Shown here: positions 11,105 to 22,472 of the stretch, piece after piece
Position numbering within the stretch: the stretch's first letter is position 1
Layout: each line of letters opens with the position of its first letter
DNA from: Sequoia sempervirens
Taxonomy: Eukaryota; Streptophyta; Pinopsida; Cupressales; Cupressaceae
DNA length: 64,000 nt
Assembly (NCBI GenBank): GCA_007258455.2
Contig: VDFB02275666.1
Span: 62,001 to 126,000 of the forward strand
Direction of reading: 5' to 3'
The notes under the pieces: generated by a model
The model's input: only the letters and a program-made list of their open reading frames with translations
What the model was told of the DNA's origin: nothing
Databases searched by the model: none
Position numbers and translations under genes: made by a program

Positions 11105-13489
11105 ATGGAATTGGCTGCGGGAACTTCAGGGGCCTCCGCCAAAAAGGATAAGGGCAAGAAATTTGGAAGGGCCGCTCGGGGGAAAGAAGACAAAGATCAG
11201 ATGAAGTTTTAGTTTCAGGGTGAACCGCTCCAGTCGAAGGTCTCGACCGACTGGAAAGAAATCTCAGATACCAACATCGGTCAGGTAAACATAGATGAGT
11301 TCACCCAGAGGGTCAAGGTCAACCCTACTACAAAGAACGCTAGACTAATAAGGCAGAGTGGAATCGCCAAGGCTGCCGGCTTCCCTCCCTCTCTAATGGC
11401 ACCCGAACTAGTAATGGCTTGTCGAGAAGCCTACCAAACGGACACCAGAAAAATCGTGGACAAGGAGGGGAACATCCTCGCTGACATGTCGCCAGAAGGA
11501 ATTACCAAAACATTCCACATCCCCACATTCCCACATATGGAGGTCCCCGCTTTGGAACAGTGTCAAGCGGCATGGGATGCCAATCCATTAGGGTGCAAGA
11601 AATCGATCAACCTCTACTGGCTTAAGGAGAGACGGGGCAGCGCTGCGAAGGTTCCCCAAGAGCTGTTCCGTAGCGACTTCCACGAAGACTATCACGACTT
11701 GGTAACTATGCTGAGTAGGGTCATGGGTCTCCCGGCGACTGCCTACTTCCAAGAGTGGATGGCATATTACATTAAGTAGATCCTGCGAGGGAATGAGGAT
11801 GTTAACACCAAGACCTCATTTGACTGGGGAGGCATCATCAGCAACTGCTTCCACGAGCAGTTTGTAAACATCAATAAAAGTTCTAAGTTTTACATGACCT
11901 CTTACCTGGTATACTCCCTGGTGGGTCAGAGACAATACAGCGGGTTATTCTTGGCACCAGATCTGGGGCACAGGCGAGGGCTCAAGCCTTTTAACAAGTA
12001 CCCTCAACTGCAATACCGCAACTTCAAGAAAGAATACTGTCGGGTCAATGACGCCTTTACTGGACACATCATAAGATTGATCTCTGGAGACTTCGAGATG
12101 AGGGTTTCCCACAGTGCCAGGGCACTCCTAAAAGAATATGCCTTCCTATTCATCCAGTTCCCTAAGTTCACCTACATTCGGGCCCAGGGATTCACGAAGC
12201 GGCCAAACAGATTGCCGTGGTATCCAAACGACAGGATCATTCTCCTAGAGCTTTCCCAGCAGCTCCAACACATCCAGACAGTCTTCAGCAACAAGCACGT
12301 AGTAGGGATCCCCTATCCAATGACCCTCGGTCAGGGCCTGTATCGACTGCAGACATCTCAATGTGCCAGGAATTCTGAAAAGGAGCTCAAGGAATACAAT
12401 TTCAACTAGTACACGACACGCCCACGGATGGACCCACATGGCCATGTTAGGAAAGCGCTGGGGCTGGCATATGCTCACAAATACCACATTGAAGACTTCT
12501 GGGAAGATTGCCAAGATGACAAAGAAGTCCACGCGAGGCACTACATGCGCATGACCGTACAGTTCTTGAGGAGGGTGCAGCTGTTCCCGGTACCGGACCA
12601 GCTCGAGGAGGACGAGTCCTCCATTATGCACCCGAGGTACTCTGCGGTTGCCAACTTGGTGATCCCCTCCATTGATTGGGATGAACAAGAGGTCGATGAC
12701 CTAAACACTATCACCTGGCCGATCATAACTCGTACTAAGGAGTGGGTCTATGGGCGGGTGGTGCAACTGAAGCAACAAGGGGTGGTCCTAACATATGAGG
12801 CGCTCAAGAGTGAGCCAAGCGCCACAGAGGATGTTGCCGCCACCACATCATCTGGTGAGACTTCCAAGTCTCCCCCCGTCACCAGGTCTCAAAAGAGAAA
12901 AGGAACAGAGACAGCACAGTCCGCGGACCCCAAAGAGCAAGCAACGAAAGAAACGGGAGGCTCATCTCCCAAAAGGCTCAAGCAGGCAGTGGCTACGACA
13001 GAATTGCAGCCTACCTTGCTTCTCCCTGCCCCTCCCGTGCCACCCACCTCTCTCACTGCAGTTGCCTCTTCCCCGCCAGCAGTGGACATTTCTGTCCATC
13101 TTGCTCCCTCACCCCTGGCCGGACCAATAATCGACGTTGACTCCTCTTCTGCTGCTATGTCACCCATTACATCACTCCCCCTGGCAACAATAGCGTCGCA
13201 TGTTCCCCTTGCCACTATGCCTGAGGCCCTTGCAAGACACATGCAGAGTCTTCCCCCTGAGCTCTCATAGATCCTAATGGACCCCACTCTCCAAGCAGCC
13301 CTCGCCCAAGCCCTCGCAACAACTCAGCCTTCACAACCGCCAACAGGGCCGCCAGCCATGGAGGCCACGATGCAAATCTTGAAAGAGTTGGAGGAGCAGG
13401 AGCAGGAGGCTTCGAAGCCTATTGAGGAAGAGGCCGATGATTACTATGAGGACAACCTAGCCAAGGAAGAAGACCTCCTTGAAGAGTAG
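11105..13489 (+). pseudogene. LTR-internal gene product, solo LTR copy (large additional ORF, unknown function)
   Basis: One frame runs from ATG 11105 to TAG 13487-13489, broken only by TAG codons at 11210, 11777, 12407 and 13268; there is no frameshift. The N-terminus is Lys-rich and low complexity (SGASAKKDKGKK). A globular part follows (for example FHIPTFPHMEVPALEQC, FYMTSYLVYSL and FLFIQFPKFTYIR), then a Ser/Thr/Pro-rich segment with a basic KRK cluster, then an acidic Glu-rich tail. The tail joins directly to the last codons of the full protein (KEEDLLEE) because about 1.65 kb is deleted. It resembles the additional ORFs of Tat/Ogre-type plant elements in size and style, but no known domain is recognised. 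Confidence 0.7.
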
Positions 13490-13673
13490 CTCTGTGAGAA
13501 AACAGCAATTAGCTCACGGGACCGAAGAGCAATAGTATCATCCACTAGATGACGAAATAGGGAGAAGAGACAAAATGTTTTTAAATTGTAAATCTATTTG
13601 GGGGTAGGTGAAACCCTATTTTGTAATGAATCTTTTGTAATGAATCTTGGCCATTCATTTAGCTTTTGAAAAC

Positions 13674-13681
13674 TATAAATA
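13674..13681 (+). promoter_or_regulatory. Core LTR promoter TATA box (solo LTR copy)
   Basis: AACTATAAATAGAGCACTCCCC is a canonical plant TATA box followed by a likely start site, about 0.9 kb before the LTR end. The same sequence occurs on the minus strand near 34755-34762 and 50733-50740. In the complete element a transcript from here would read through the LTR end into the primer-binding site and gag, so this is the likely genomic-RNA promoter, and the last 0.9 kb is R-U5. Confidence 0.7.
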
Positions 13682-14580
13682 GAGCACTCCCCTCATTTGC
13701 AAAGTGAGAGTGGAGTTGTTGTAAAGGCATGCTGCTGAAATTTATAAGAAATAACATTGACTTGGTGTATTTCCTTGATTTCTCTCATGTCATTTGATTT
13801 CATTTCTCCAATTTCACATGTTTAGTTTAGATCTCTTTGTTGTTTAGTTAGCTGTTCATGTTATTTGGGGTAAATCTTAGAAATGCTGTTGGCTGATTGT
13901 GAAAATTCCTACTTTGTTGATGATCCCTTAGTCCATACTTTTTGCTGTTTGCTGAAGGTAGATAGCTGTGCAAAGTTAGCCTGGACTTGATTTGAAGCTT
14001 CCCCAAACATTTATCTTTAATCCATGCGTGTATGTGGTGGATGAAGGATGAAATATCTGCAGTCCTTAGAAGATAGCACAATTTCCATGATACTGTGAAA
14101 TCCCTGGTTAAGTGGGATATTGTTTTGAGGGATTGTCCATTGCAGGGACTCCATTGTCACTATTCATTGCAAGCTTCAGACTTAGGAACTTTTCTCCTCC
14201 TTCGCCCTTTTCCTTTTTTTTTTAGAAACTGAACACTACCAAGGTTCATTGCACATTGTAAAGCCAAATACAACAACTAAATGGAGTCCAAGATTGCTTT
14301 TTGAACCTACAGCCGATGCATAACAACCTTCCATCCTAGGGATTCCATTTGAAGATCCAACTTCATACTTTATGTCCACACTTTGTATTTTCTGTAAGAC
14401 CGCCTTGTGATTCCAACAAATCACATCAAACTACTGAGGTATCTAAGCACTATCATGACCTGACATTCGAGAGACCTTGGGATAGTGTTCTGCAATTTGA
14501 TTGTGGGAGATTGTCTTTCAAGAGAGGTAGTGCACCTACGCACTACCTGTGTTGAGAAGTGCATAAAAACACCATCAACA

Positions 14581-14585
14581 GTACC
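14581..14585. repeat. Target-site duplication GTACC, right copy
   Basis: It matches 8669-8673 exactly and abuts the CATCAACA end of the solo LTR. Confidence 0.92.
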
Positions 14586-16627
14586 CTTAATAGGTAGCCA
14601 ATTGAGGCAACCTCTCACATAGATATAGTTCACATACATACAACAAGCTCAAGAGAAATTGATGACATTTAATTTAGAAAAATCAACTTTACAAAGATAG
14701 CCTCACTATTTCCTTAGCCTAAGTGCAAACCAAGATATTCTTCATGTATCCTCATTATTAAAATATAGAGAGAGTACATAGCTAACAATTCACATAGGCA
14801 TAAAATTTGACCAAAATCTTCAATACATATTCATCACCAAAACAATACTAATGACTTCATATTCCAGACTAGATAACACTCCAAATTTCCAACATGTTAT
14901 AGGTAAGTTATTACCCTCCCTATCAACTTCACACTCTAAAAAAACTGAAAAATCAACTACAAATATATCCCATTAGGGGAACCAATGCTACTACATAGTA
15001 GGGTGTACCATGGGTCCCATCCTTTTCCCTAATCCACCACCACCTCTTATGACCAACGAGCATCTCATATTACTTTTCATCACTAGCAAGGGAATAAATA
15101 TAACAACTTATACAATACCTAAGGCCATTTTACATAGGTACACCATGATGAGTCACACATACAAATTGACCAAACAGCAACAGGAAGTGAATGTGACACC
15201 ATTGCATGCTTATTCCAACACTTGGTTGAATAACACTTACCCTTTAAGAGCATCCTATCTAGAAAGGAATGTTGATGCATCCCATGTTGTACCATGGGGT
15301 CCATCCTTTTCCCTTTGTTCTTTGCACCAACTATGATTATGAGAAAGTATTCCATACTACCTGTGACCATCATCAAATAAGGTGTAAGAGTAACAACATA
15401 CATCACCTAAGGCCAAATAATATTTCCACATTTTATTAAAAGTATAAGTCATTATTCAATTGTGTACATTACATAATTATGATGTTTTATGGTTTTACTA
15501 TAGACCCACGATTAGTTCCTATAATATCAATCACCTAAACTAAATTAACAATCAAAACCATGAAATCATACCTTTAGTAAAAACCACATAGGATGCACAC
15601 AAATTTCTTCTAATACACCAGTTCTAATACTAAATTGTTGAGATGGGTAGATCTTGGAATCCATCATGTACATGCTACTAAAAAAATCCTAACTAACAAC
15701 TATAAACTCAAGTAATTCCTAGAATCTATCACCTACATTATACTAGTGAATGTTGACTAACCCTATGATATGACTGAATAATTCTCTTGGAAATTTTTTG
15801 CTCCTTGAATCCTATTATGTTAGTGCAATGATAATTTTATCTATAAGAGGATCATAGGTTTTACAATTTTGGAGATCACCTTAGGATGAGTGGGAAAAGG
15901 TACATTAAGAGGACAATTATTCTCTACCTATGCCCTCAAAGTCCCTTTCTCAACCCTACTTGTGATGCCAAGAATTCAGCTCATATATTGATCTCATTCC
16001 AACATTATGACATAAGAGCATACAAAAATTGATCTAAAATATTTTTTGAAGGGATTATAAACTTGGGCTAGTTAATATGGTTATATTACCCCAAGTGATC
16101 AATTAAATTATACAGTGGTCCTATAGGTCTTGGAGTAAAAATTCAACCTTATGCATAAGTAAAACCTCATAAAGTGGTCTCAAAATCCATTCATGTCATT
16201 AAAAATTTATTTGGAACATATTATTTATTATACAAGATTAAATCCACATATATAATGTTAGGCAATATTCTAATCCCAAATACCTATAGTTTTGGTATAT
16301 TCCAATCATAAAGCTTATCACACAATTATCTACCAACCAAACATAAAGACAAAATACCATACCATATTGGAAATACTTATTATTGAATTCCTATAGTTAG
16401 AAAACATCATCCTAAGGACTCAGTACTAAACTAAAAACCCTAATTATTATAGCTCTAAGTACATAGCTAGAGCAAGTAGACCATCCATACATATGAGAGT
16501 TGTTCATACTCACAAATCATAATAGTTTCAATCAATATCATAATTAAATGCAAGTTAGTATATTTCCATAACTCATTCACAATGGAATCATGTCCAAGTT
16601 CAGCATGTCCTTATTTGTTCAAAGAAT
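14586..16627. other. AT-rich DNA, no gene recognised
   Basis: No coding similarity is visible on either strand. A 25-30 bp word (TACCATGGG-CCATCCTTTTCCCT) occurs at about 15007-15032 and again at about 15288-15316, each next to related CA-rich sequence, so a short ancient duplication is likely. Confidence 0.4.
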
Positions 16628-17193
16628 AGACCTTAGTAGGTCTAGAGACTAATCTATACCTTCCCAAACATATCACTAATCCAATACATAGGTCCATAGG
16701 GCTCAACACAAACACTAAATGTTTTACTTTAGATAATATTAGAGGCATTCTCCCACTTTCATTTCAATACAAACCACAACAATATTGACTCTAAAATTTC
16801 ATCCAATGTGGGATTAGACTTTGGAAAACCATATACCTTAAACCTCAATGTAGATAAGAATGAATATGATGGATTCTTATTTTATTAGCTCAGACCTATA
16901 TGTTGGGGACATATTAATTGCAAAGTGAGATCATTGCCATCTAATACAAATTCATCCTCAAATTGAAGCATATCAAAAATGGAGAAATAAGTAGTTTAGG
17001 AGAAACACTGATCCTTGGGGTTATTCCCCAACTCTCCCTTGTAGACTTGGGTCATAGGAGCATTCTTCACCCAAGAACTACCTACATACTCACTTCCAAA
17101 TGAGACCAAAGACACATTAGTTCTCCTCAAAATATCTTTCTCAATGAACATACACAAATTCCTATACTTAGGGGTTTCAGTAGCATCCTAATA
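16628..17193. repeat. Dispersed direct repeat, unit A1
   Basis: About 565 bp match 20099-20660 in the same orientation with only scattered differences. On the minus strand both read partly as protein (for example FGSEYVGSSWVKNAPMTQ), but both have stops, and no family is recognised. The two units sit on either side of the inverted ARID-HMG copy 3. Confidence 0.85.
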
Positions 17194-17627
17194 ACACTAC
17201 TCATGGGAGTGAAACAAAAAGAATAATATAGAAGATAAACTATAGAAAGAACTAAAAATATCAAGGTAATGTGCCACCATTTACCAATACCTATTCTAAA
17301 ACAAATCCACAGCCCATGGAGTTCTATACATTACTAATGCACATCCCAATAGAGTTCCTTTAAATGACTCCCAATAGTTAATAATGCTTAACAATAAACA
17401 GGGAAATCCAATCAAGTTCTCACTTTAACAAGCTTGGCTTATAAAAATTCTATCTATGGACATCTAGATCTCAAATTAGACCTCACCAAATTTATTATTC
17501 ATTATTCAACATGACCATCGTAGAATCTCTTAGAAGTTCATCTCATTAATGTTGAAGCTAGGTTGATTACTTATCAACAAGAAATTCTCTTTATTTGCAA
17601 TAACATATTTTGACCATTATCATATAG

Positions 17628-17815
17628 CTCAATCATGGACATAAATAAGTCATAGACAAAGTACATGTGACCTCATGTGTCTTACAACCTAGCTATGTAT
17701 TTAACGTTTTCATGAATAGATCTCAATCATGAACATAAATAAGTCATAGACAAAGTACATGTGACCTCATATGTCTTACAACCTAGCTATATATTTAACT
17801 TTTTCATGAATAGAT
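17628..17815. repeat. Two-copy tandem repeat, 94-bp unit
   Basis: Unit 1 (17628-17721) and unit 2 (17722-17815) both run from CTCAATCATG to TCATGAATAGAT with a handful of substitutions. A third start (CTCAAG) is cut after a few bases. Confidence 0.9.
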
Positions 17816-18259
17816 CTCAAGTCATATCTAAGAGAGATAAAGAAAGGTTCATTCTCAAATATCATAGAGAGAACTAGGTGAAAATTTTGCAACAATTGAT
17901 TTTGTTGCAGTGGCCCCACTCAATTCAGAGAAATAGAATTGGGAGCTAATTTGAACTTCTATATTTCCATTTACAAATAAACTATAGTAGCGTGATGGGA
18001 GGTTTTGATCTAGTTAAACCTCCATCTGCTCAAGCCATTGAATTCATTCTTTCCCACTGCTCACTAAATGCATTTCCCCATGGATTCAACAAGCTAGGCA
18101 GCGCTCTTAGAATAATTTATAAAAGAAACATTGGTTCGACCATCATTGCAAATACAAGCAAAGTATAATACAATCTGAATTGAAATTTGGACCTGCTTCA
18201 AAGTGGGGAATTGAATCCCTATTTAGATGTGAAGACTATTTGAACAACACTCACTCCCT

Positions 18260-18480
18260 TTCTATCCCTTAAAATTTCTGATTGTAGGACACAGTTTGAA
18301 AGATTTAATGGTTTCTCTTTCTTGTGCAACACCTAATATCCTTGGATTCATGAAACTTTTATAATATTCAACAATTGGCCTCTTCCTTGTAAATCCAATT
18401 TGAAGGTCATCAATAGATCCTGAATAAAATTGGTGTCAAAACATTTTTCAAGTTTTTCTGGCTTGTATTAAATTCACAGT
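18260..18480 (-). pseudogene. Duplicated unrecognised exon, decayed copy
   Basis: The reverse complement matches the exon-like segment at 20945-21165 (same order of DTNFIQ-, DDLQ- and MNPRILGVA-coding stretches) but has an in-frame stop, a short deletion and frame-breaking changes. Together with unit A1 at 16628-17193 it shows that a block of more than 1 kb was duplicated. The 17.2-18.2 kb DNA between them is not shared. Confidence 0.6.
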
Positions 18481-19354
18481 TCTATGCAGTCTCAAAATAT
18501 ATATCCTTTTTTTTCTTTGTTTAGACATTGCTTGATTCTTCAAGTTTTCAAGAATATTGTATTTAGTTGTGGACATGGGTGAAGTTATATATTTTCCATC
18601 ATGTTCGATTGCAACCCTAAGATTTGGTAATATTTTTGTTAAATTTCTACTTCAATTTCAATGGTAAAATAATCAATTATAATGGTCCCCAAATCATTCT
18701 TATAATTGAACTTGGATTTTTCAATATTACTTGGTATTTAGGGTATAAGAAATTCTTTATTATTGAATAGAAAAAATAAATGAACAACCTTCTCATCTTT
18801 ACAAAGTTGTCAAATATATTCCAAATGAATATGCAAATTCCAAATTGTAATTCATTTTGGAACCCCAAAATTGTAAACTGAACTTTGGGCCCAAATTGCA
18901 ATATGTTTGACAACTTTGAAAAAGTGAGAATGTCATTCATTTAATTTTTCTTATACCTTGACTTGCAAGTAATATTGGAAAATCCAAGTTCAATTATAAG
19001 TATGACTCTAGACCCATTGTAATTAATCATTTTATCAATGAAATTCAAGTAAAATTGCTACAAAATCCTTTTAGACAAAAAAAGATGAATTTATTTTATA
19101 TATAATAATATCATTCACTCTTCCAACTTCAAAAACTACTCAAAAATATGTGATCAATAGTCTTGTAGAAATTTATTGTAAAAATGTTATAGTTTGATGT
19201 CAAGATTCAAATAGAAAGAAAAATTTTAAAACAGTAAATAATAATATTTTAAAACTAAAAAGCCTTAATATTTTGCATAATTCAAACAAATACTACCACT
19301 TCTTTAAATATTTTGGCAACTACTTTTAAATATAAAAAAATTGAACATTAACAT

Positions 19355-19560
19355 TTTGTGTTGGAGATGGAAGGGTCATATCAAAGAGAAAAATGGTTGA
19401 TTTTAGCGAGAGACATTGGAATTCTCCATTGGATTTAATGTGCCACTCAATTTCTTTGAGCCAAGTACTACTGTAACTAAATAACAATCTTTCAAGTACT
19501 ACTCTAACTAAATAACAATCTTTCAACTTGTCATTTATAATTCCAATGACAAGAGTACCT
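19355..19560 (-). pseudogene. ARID-HMG second exon fragment, copy 3
   Basis: Read on the minus strand it follows 587-790 closely, including the KDCYLV-like and STWLKEIEWHI-like codons. An internal 25-30 bp duplication of the TACTACTCTAACTAAATAAC stretch and frame shifts disable it. It lies about 330 bp from the ARID exon copy at 19895-20065, the same spacing and order as copy 1, so both exons moved together as genomic DNA rather than as a processed transcript. Confidence 0.68.
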
Positions 19561-19894
19561 ATGGACGATGTAGGTTAACTATCAAATAGGAAAATGAAGT
19601 ATAACTTAGCAACAATTATCAGTCAAAGTAACAAAATAATTCATTTAAAATACATGACTACTTAAATAGAAAATCCAAGTTATTAAAATATAAAACAAAA
19701 AATATTAGTTAAAGTAATTATTTGTTGAAGTGGGTAGTAGTAAACAACCTACAAAGATGACAATTGAATCTTTCTTCTTTGCACACATTGTTGGAATTTA
19801 TCCAAAGGTGGATTGGTAGCTGAAAACAATGTTGAGAATGTTAAAATACTTTTCCCAAATGAATCATGCAACAAACAAACTTAATGAGAGTTTC

Positions 19895-20065
19895 ACCTAC
19901 TTGATGGTGGGGGAATCATGTGACCCTGCAGCCCAAAGATGTAAACTTGCTCAATCATGATGCAATATAGTGTAGTGTCTACCTACAATGATGCACTGGT
20001 TGGCATTGATGGGAAATTGAATGTCAATGATAGCTCTTTCCATTTTTTTTTTGTCTTTGATGACT
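19895..20065 (-). pseudogene. ARID domain exon fragment, copy 3
   Basis: The reverse complement aligns base for base with most of 92-260, with the same TGGAAAGAG, TTTCCCATCAA and GACACTACA landmarks and the same downstream AAGTAGGTGA junction. It has a deletion in the middle and substitutions that destroy the ARID reading frame. The intron that follows is also shared with copy 1. Confidence 0.68.
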
Positions 20066-20098
20066 TAACAATAATAAAAAAATAAGTCGAATTGACCC

Positions 20099-20660
20099 TA
20101 CCTTAATAGGTTTAGAGACTAAACTATACCTTCCCAAACACATCACTAATCCAAGACATAGGTCCATAGGGCTCAACACAAACACTAAGTGTTTTACTTT
20201 AGATAATATTATAGGCATTCTACTACATTCATCTCAATACAAACCACAACAACATTGACTCTAAAATTTCATCTAATGTGGGATTAGACTTTGGAAAACC
20301 GTATACCTTAAACCTCAAAGTAGATAAGGTTGAATATGATAGATTCTTATTTTATTAGCTCAAACCTACTATGGTGGGGGCATATTAATTGCAAAGTGAG
20401 ATCACTACCATCTAATACAAAGTTATCCTCAAGTTGAAGCATATCAAAAAAGGAGAAATAATTAGTTTAGGAGAAACACCAATCCTTGGAGTTATTCCCT
20501 AACTCTACCTTATAGTCTTGGGTCATAGGAGGATTCTTCACCCAAGAACTACCTAAATACTCACTTCCAAACAAGATCAAAGACCCATTAGTTCTCCTCA
20601 CAATATCTTTCTCAATGAACATACATAGGTTCCTATACTTGAGTTTCAATAACATCCAAT
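20099..20660. repeat. Dispersed direct repeat, unit A2
   Basis: It matches unit A1 at 16628-17193. The block continues rightward towards 20945-21165, whose partner is 18260-18480, so the duplicated segment was originally longer. Confidence 0.85.
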
Positions 20661-20884
20661 ATCACATATCAAAGTTTTTAAATCTACCAAACAATTACAT
20701 ATTTTAAATTTTCGTTTCATGATGCCATCACCAACAAACCTTGGATTTTCTGCTGCTCCAAATTTGGAAGAATCAAAACTAAAATTATTAGTGCCCTTTA
20801 AAATGGATGCACAACAGTTCATAGTTTATATCTTGACTTGAAGTCAACCCACCTGTTGCACCTTTACTCGTATCAACAATTTTC

Positions 20885-21149
20885 TTTTTTAAAGTGCATA
20901 ACAAACTTCTTGAAGTAGAAGCATTGTGATCTGGCATGCTAGCTGGCCCTTAAAATTTCTGATTGTAGTAAACAGTTTGAAAAATTCAATGGTTTCTCTT
21001 TCTTCTGCAACACCTAATATCCTTGGATTCATGCAAATTTTACAATATTCAACAATTGGCCTCTTACTTGTAAATCCAGTTTGAAGGTCATCAATAGATC
21101 CTATACCATTAACCTGAATAAAATTGGTGTCAAAACAATTTTCAAGTTT
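20885..21149 (-). pseudogene. Unrecognised exon-like open segment
   Basis: After an intron-like end (TTTAATACAG at about 21150-21159 on the minus strand) one frame stays open for about 85 codons. It contains FDTNFIQVNGIGSIDDLQ, then GFTSKRPIVEYCKICMNPR and GVAEERETIEFFKL, and ends at a TAA near 20885. Codon use looks protein-like, and the segment is duplicated in worse shape at 18260-18480. I do not recognise the family. The C..C spacing (YCKIC) could be chance. It is most likely a captured or broken host-gene exon. Confidence 0.45.
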
Positions 21150-21169
21150 TTCTGGCCTGTATTAAATTC

Positions 21170-22467
21170 GCAGTTCACCCAACTCCTGGAGTTGTTCAAA
21201 CGTGATCGTAATCGTTATCATCTTGTGTTCTGCCAAGAGTTTCAGCAACTGCAATAATTTTGATCAAAGTGCATGGCTATCATTTATCTCTAAGGGCGCT
21301 CAATGTAAGTGAAAGCAGTCCAATATGTCACTTGTATTGTAAATATGGTGATTGTGCGTTGCGTGGGTGCCCTTGTTTTAAATATAAAACGACGTTCTGA
21401 AAATTAGACACTTCAATATATTAGCAAACGAATGTTACGACTGGATTTTAGTGAGGGCCCACCAAAGGAGTGGGGTTTTATCAATATCTTGATAGAAAAA
21501 AACACCTTAAATCAGATTTACTGGAAATATGTTGTATTTTTTTATGTCTCCACTATTTGGACAGTTAATTTCTTATTTAAATATTGTTGTAGATAGCATA
21601 TAATATTTTCTAGTTACTTGTAAGGAGCTTCTTTGTAATGACTAATATTTTTTTAATATAGAGAGTTTTACGTGTATTGATAAAAAATAATGTTCATACT
21701 TTTTTAATGTTTTGAAATTGTTATTTGATTAAAACGGTTCTAGGAAAATTCATCACATTCAAAATTTGGGATTAATTTTCCGTAACCGTGAATTATTGGT
21801 GGTGAATTTTCCTTGAGGTGAATTTTCTCCAGTGAATTGTTGGGTGTGAATTTTCCGGCAGAATTTTTGGTTGTGAATTTGCAAGAGGTATAATTATGTG
21901 TCAAATTGGCTTATGATATTCTATATCTCAATCTGTACTTGAAGACAAAAAAAACTTAAAAGTAAATAATATAGAAGATAATGTAATACATACACAATAC
22001 CTTCATCTAAAACTCTTCTTTCTCCTCAAATAGAGTTGAAGAAGAGTGCACCCTAGCTCCATTTGATTTTCTCTCTTGATATATTGATGGAAGAATGTGA
22101 TCCCTTATGAAACCAGTAACATGATGGTAGGACTGATATGGTGAATGATCAAATGGGTATCATGAGGATATGATGAAGATATATTAGATAGAAAATGCAG
22201 GAGCATACAACTATGATAATTGATGACCCAATAATTTTTTTAGCAACATAATGCCATAATGAAAGTGGATGCTCAAGTGAGATGAGAGGCCTCTCATTTA
22301 TAGAATTGTCGAGAAAGAAATCAAAGGCCAAGATAGATTGATTAATGGATGGTTAGGATTCATTGAGGATTAGGGTTTGGTTAAAGTTATAGTCATGTGA
22401 CAACTGTCACATGAGGGATAAGGGCTAGGTTTAGGAGGTGTATTAAGACATCCTTATGTGAGTGGTT
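21170..22467. other. Decayed DNA with repeated GTGAATTTTCC-like words
   Basis: No gene is seen. At 21740-21890 the word GTGAATTTTCC and variants recur every 20-35 bp. A related cluster lies at about 26875-27000 on the other side of the solo LTR, so the LTR may have inserted into a larger repeat with this feature. Confidence 0.35.
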
Positions 22468-22472
22468 GAGAT
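22468..22472. repeat. Target-site duplication GAGAT, left copy
   Basis: GAGAT precedes the TGTAATACC start of the second solo LTR and recurs at 26774-26778 after its GGGGCATTACA end. Confidence 0.88.

Larger units (their letters stand above)
8674..14580 (+). mobile_element. Solo LTR of the giant-LTR Ty3/gypsy family (internally deleted)
   Basis: It starts TGTTGTGCCC and ends ACCATCAACA, the same termini as the two LTRs of the complete element at 33859-57669, and is flanked by GTACC on both sides. It is in the opposite orientation to that element. Length is 5,907 bp against about 7.8 kb, mostly because about 1.65 kb of the LTR gene's 3' half is deleted near 13,440-13,460 and some 0.2 kb is missing from the GC-rich part. 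No internal region is present, so it is the product of LTR-LTR recombination. The first 2.3 kb is GC-rich and the last 1.1 kb AT-rich, sharply unlike its flanks. Confidence 0.93.
18645..20065 (-). repeat. Third copy of the ARID-HMG fold-back fragment
   Basis: The left part (18645-18840) is the reverse complement of 18915-19060, giving a short inverted repeat whose centre is only some 60-100 bp long. It matches the centre of the 3240-4620 palindrome. The right part continues outward into the HMGB-like and ARID exons, as in copies 1 and 2. The left arm stops at about 18645, so the fold-back is asymmetric here. Confidence 0.75.

Noticed and set aside
8674..14580. Considered as a complete small element rather than a solo LTR
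   Set aside because: Its ends and content match a single LTR of the 23.8-kb element, and it has no internal region.
17628..17815. CRISPR-like array
   Set aside because: Only two adjacent 94-bp units without spacers, in a plant nuclear context.
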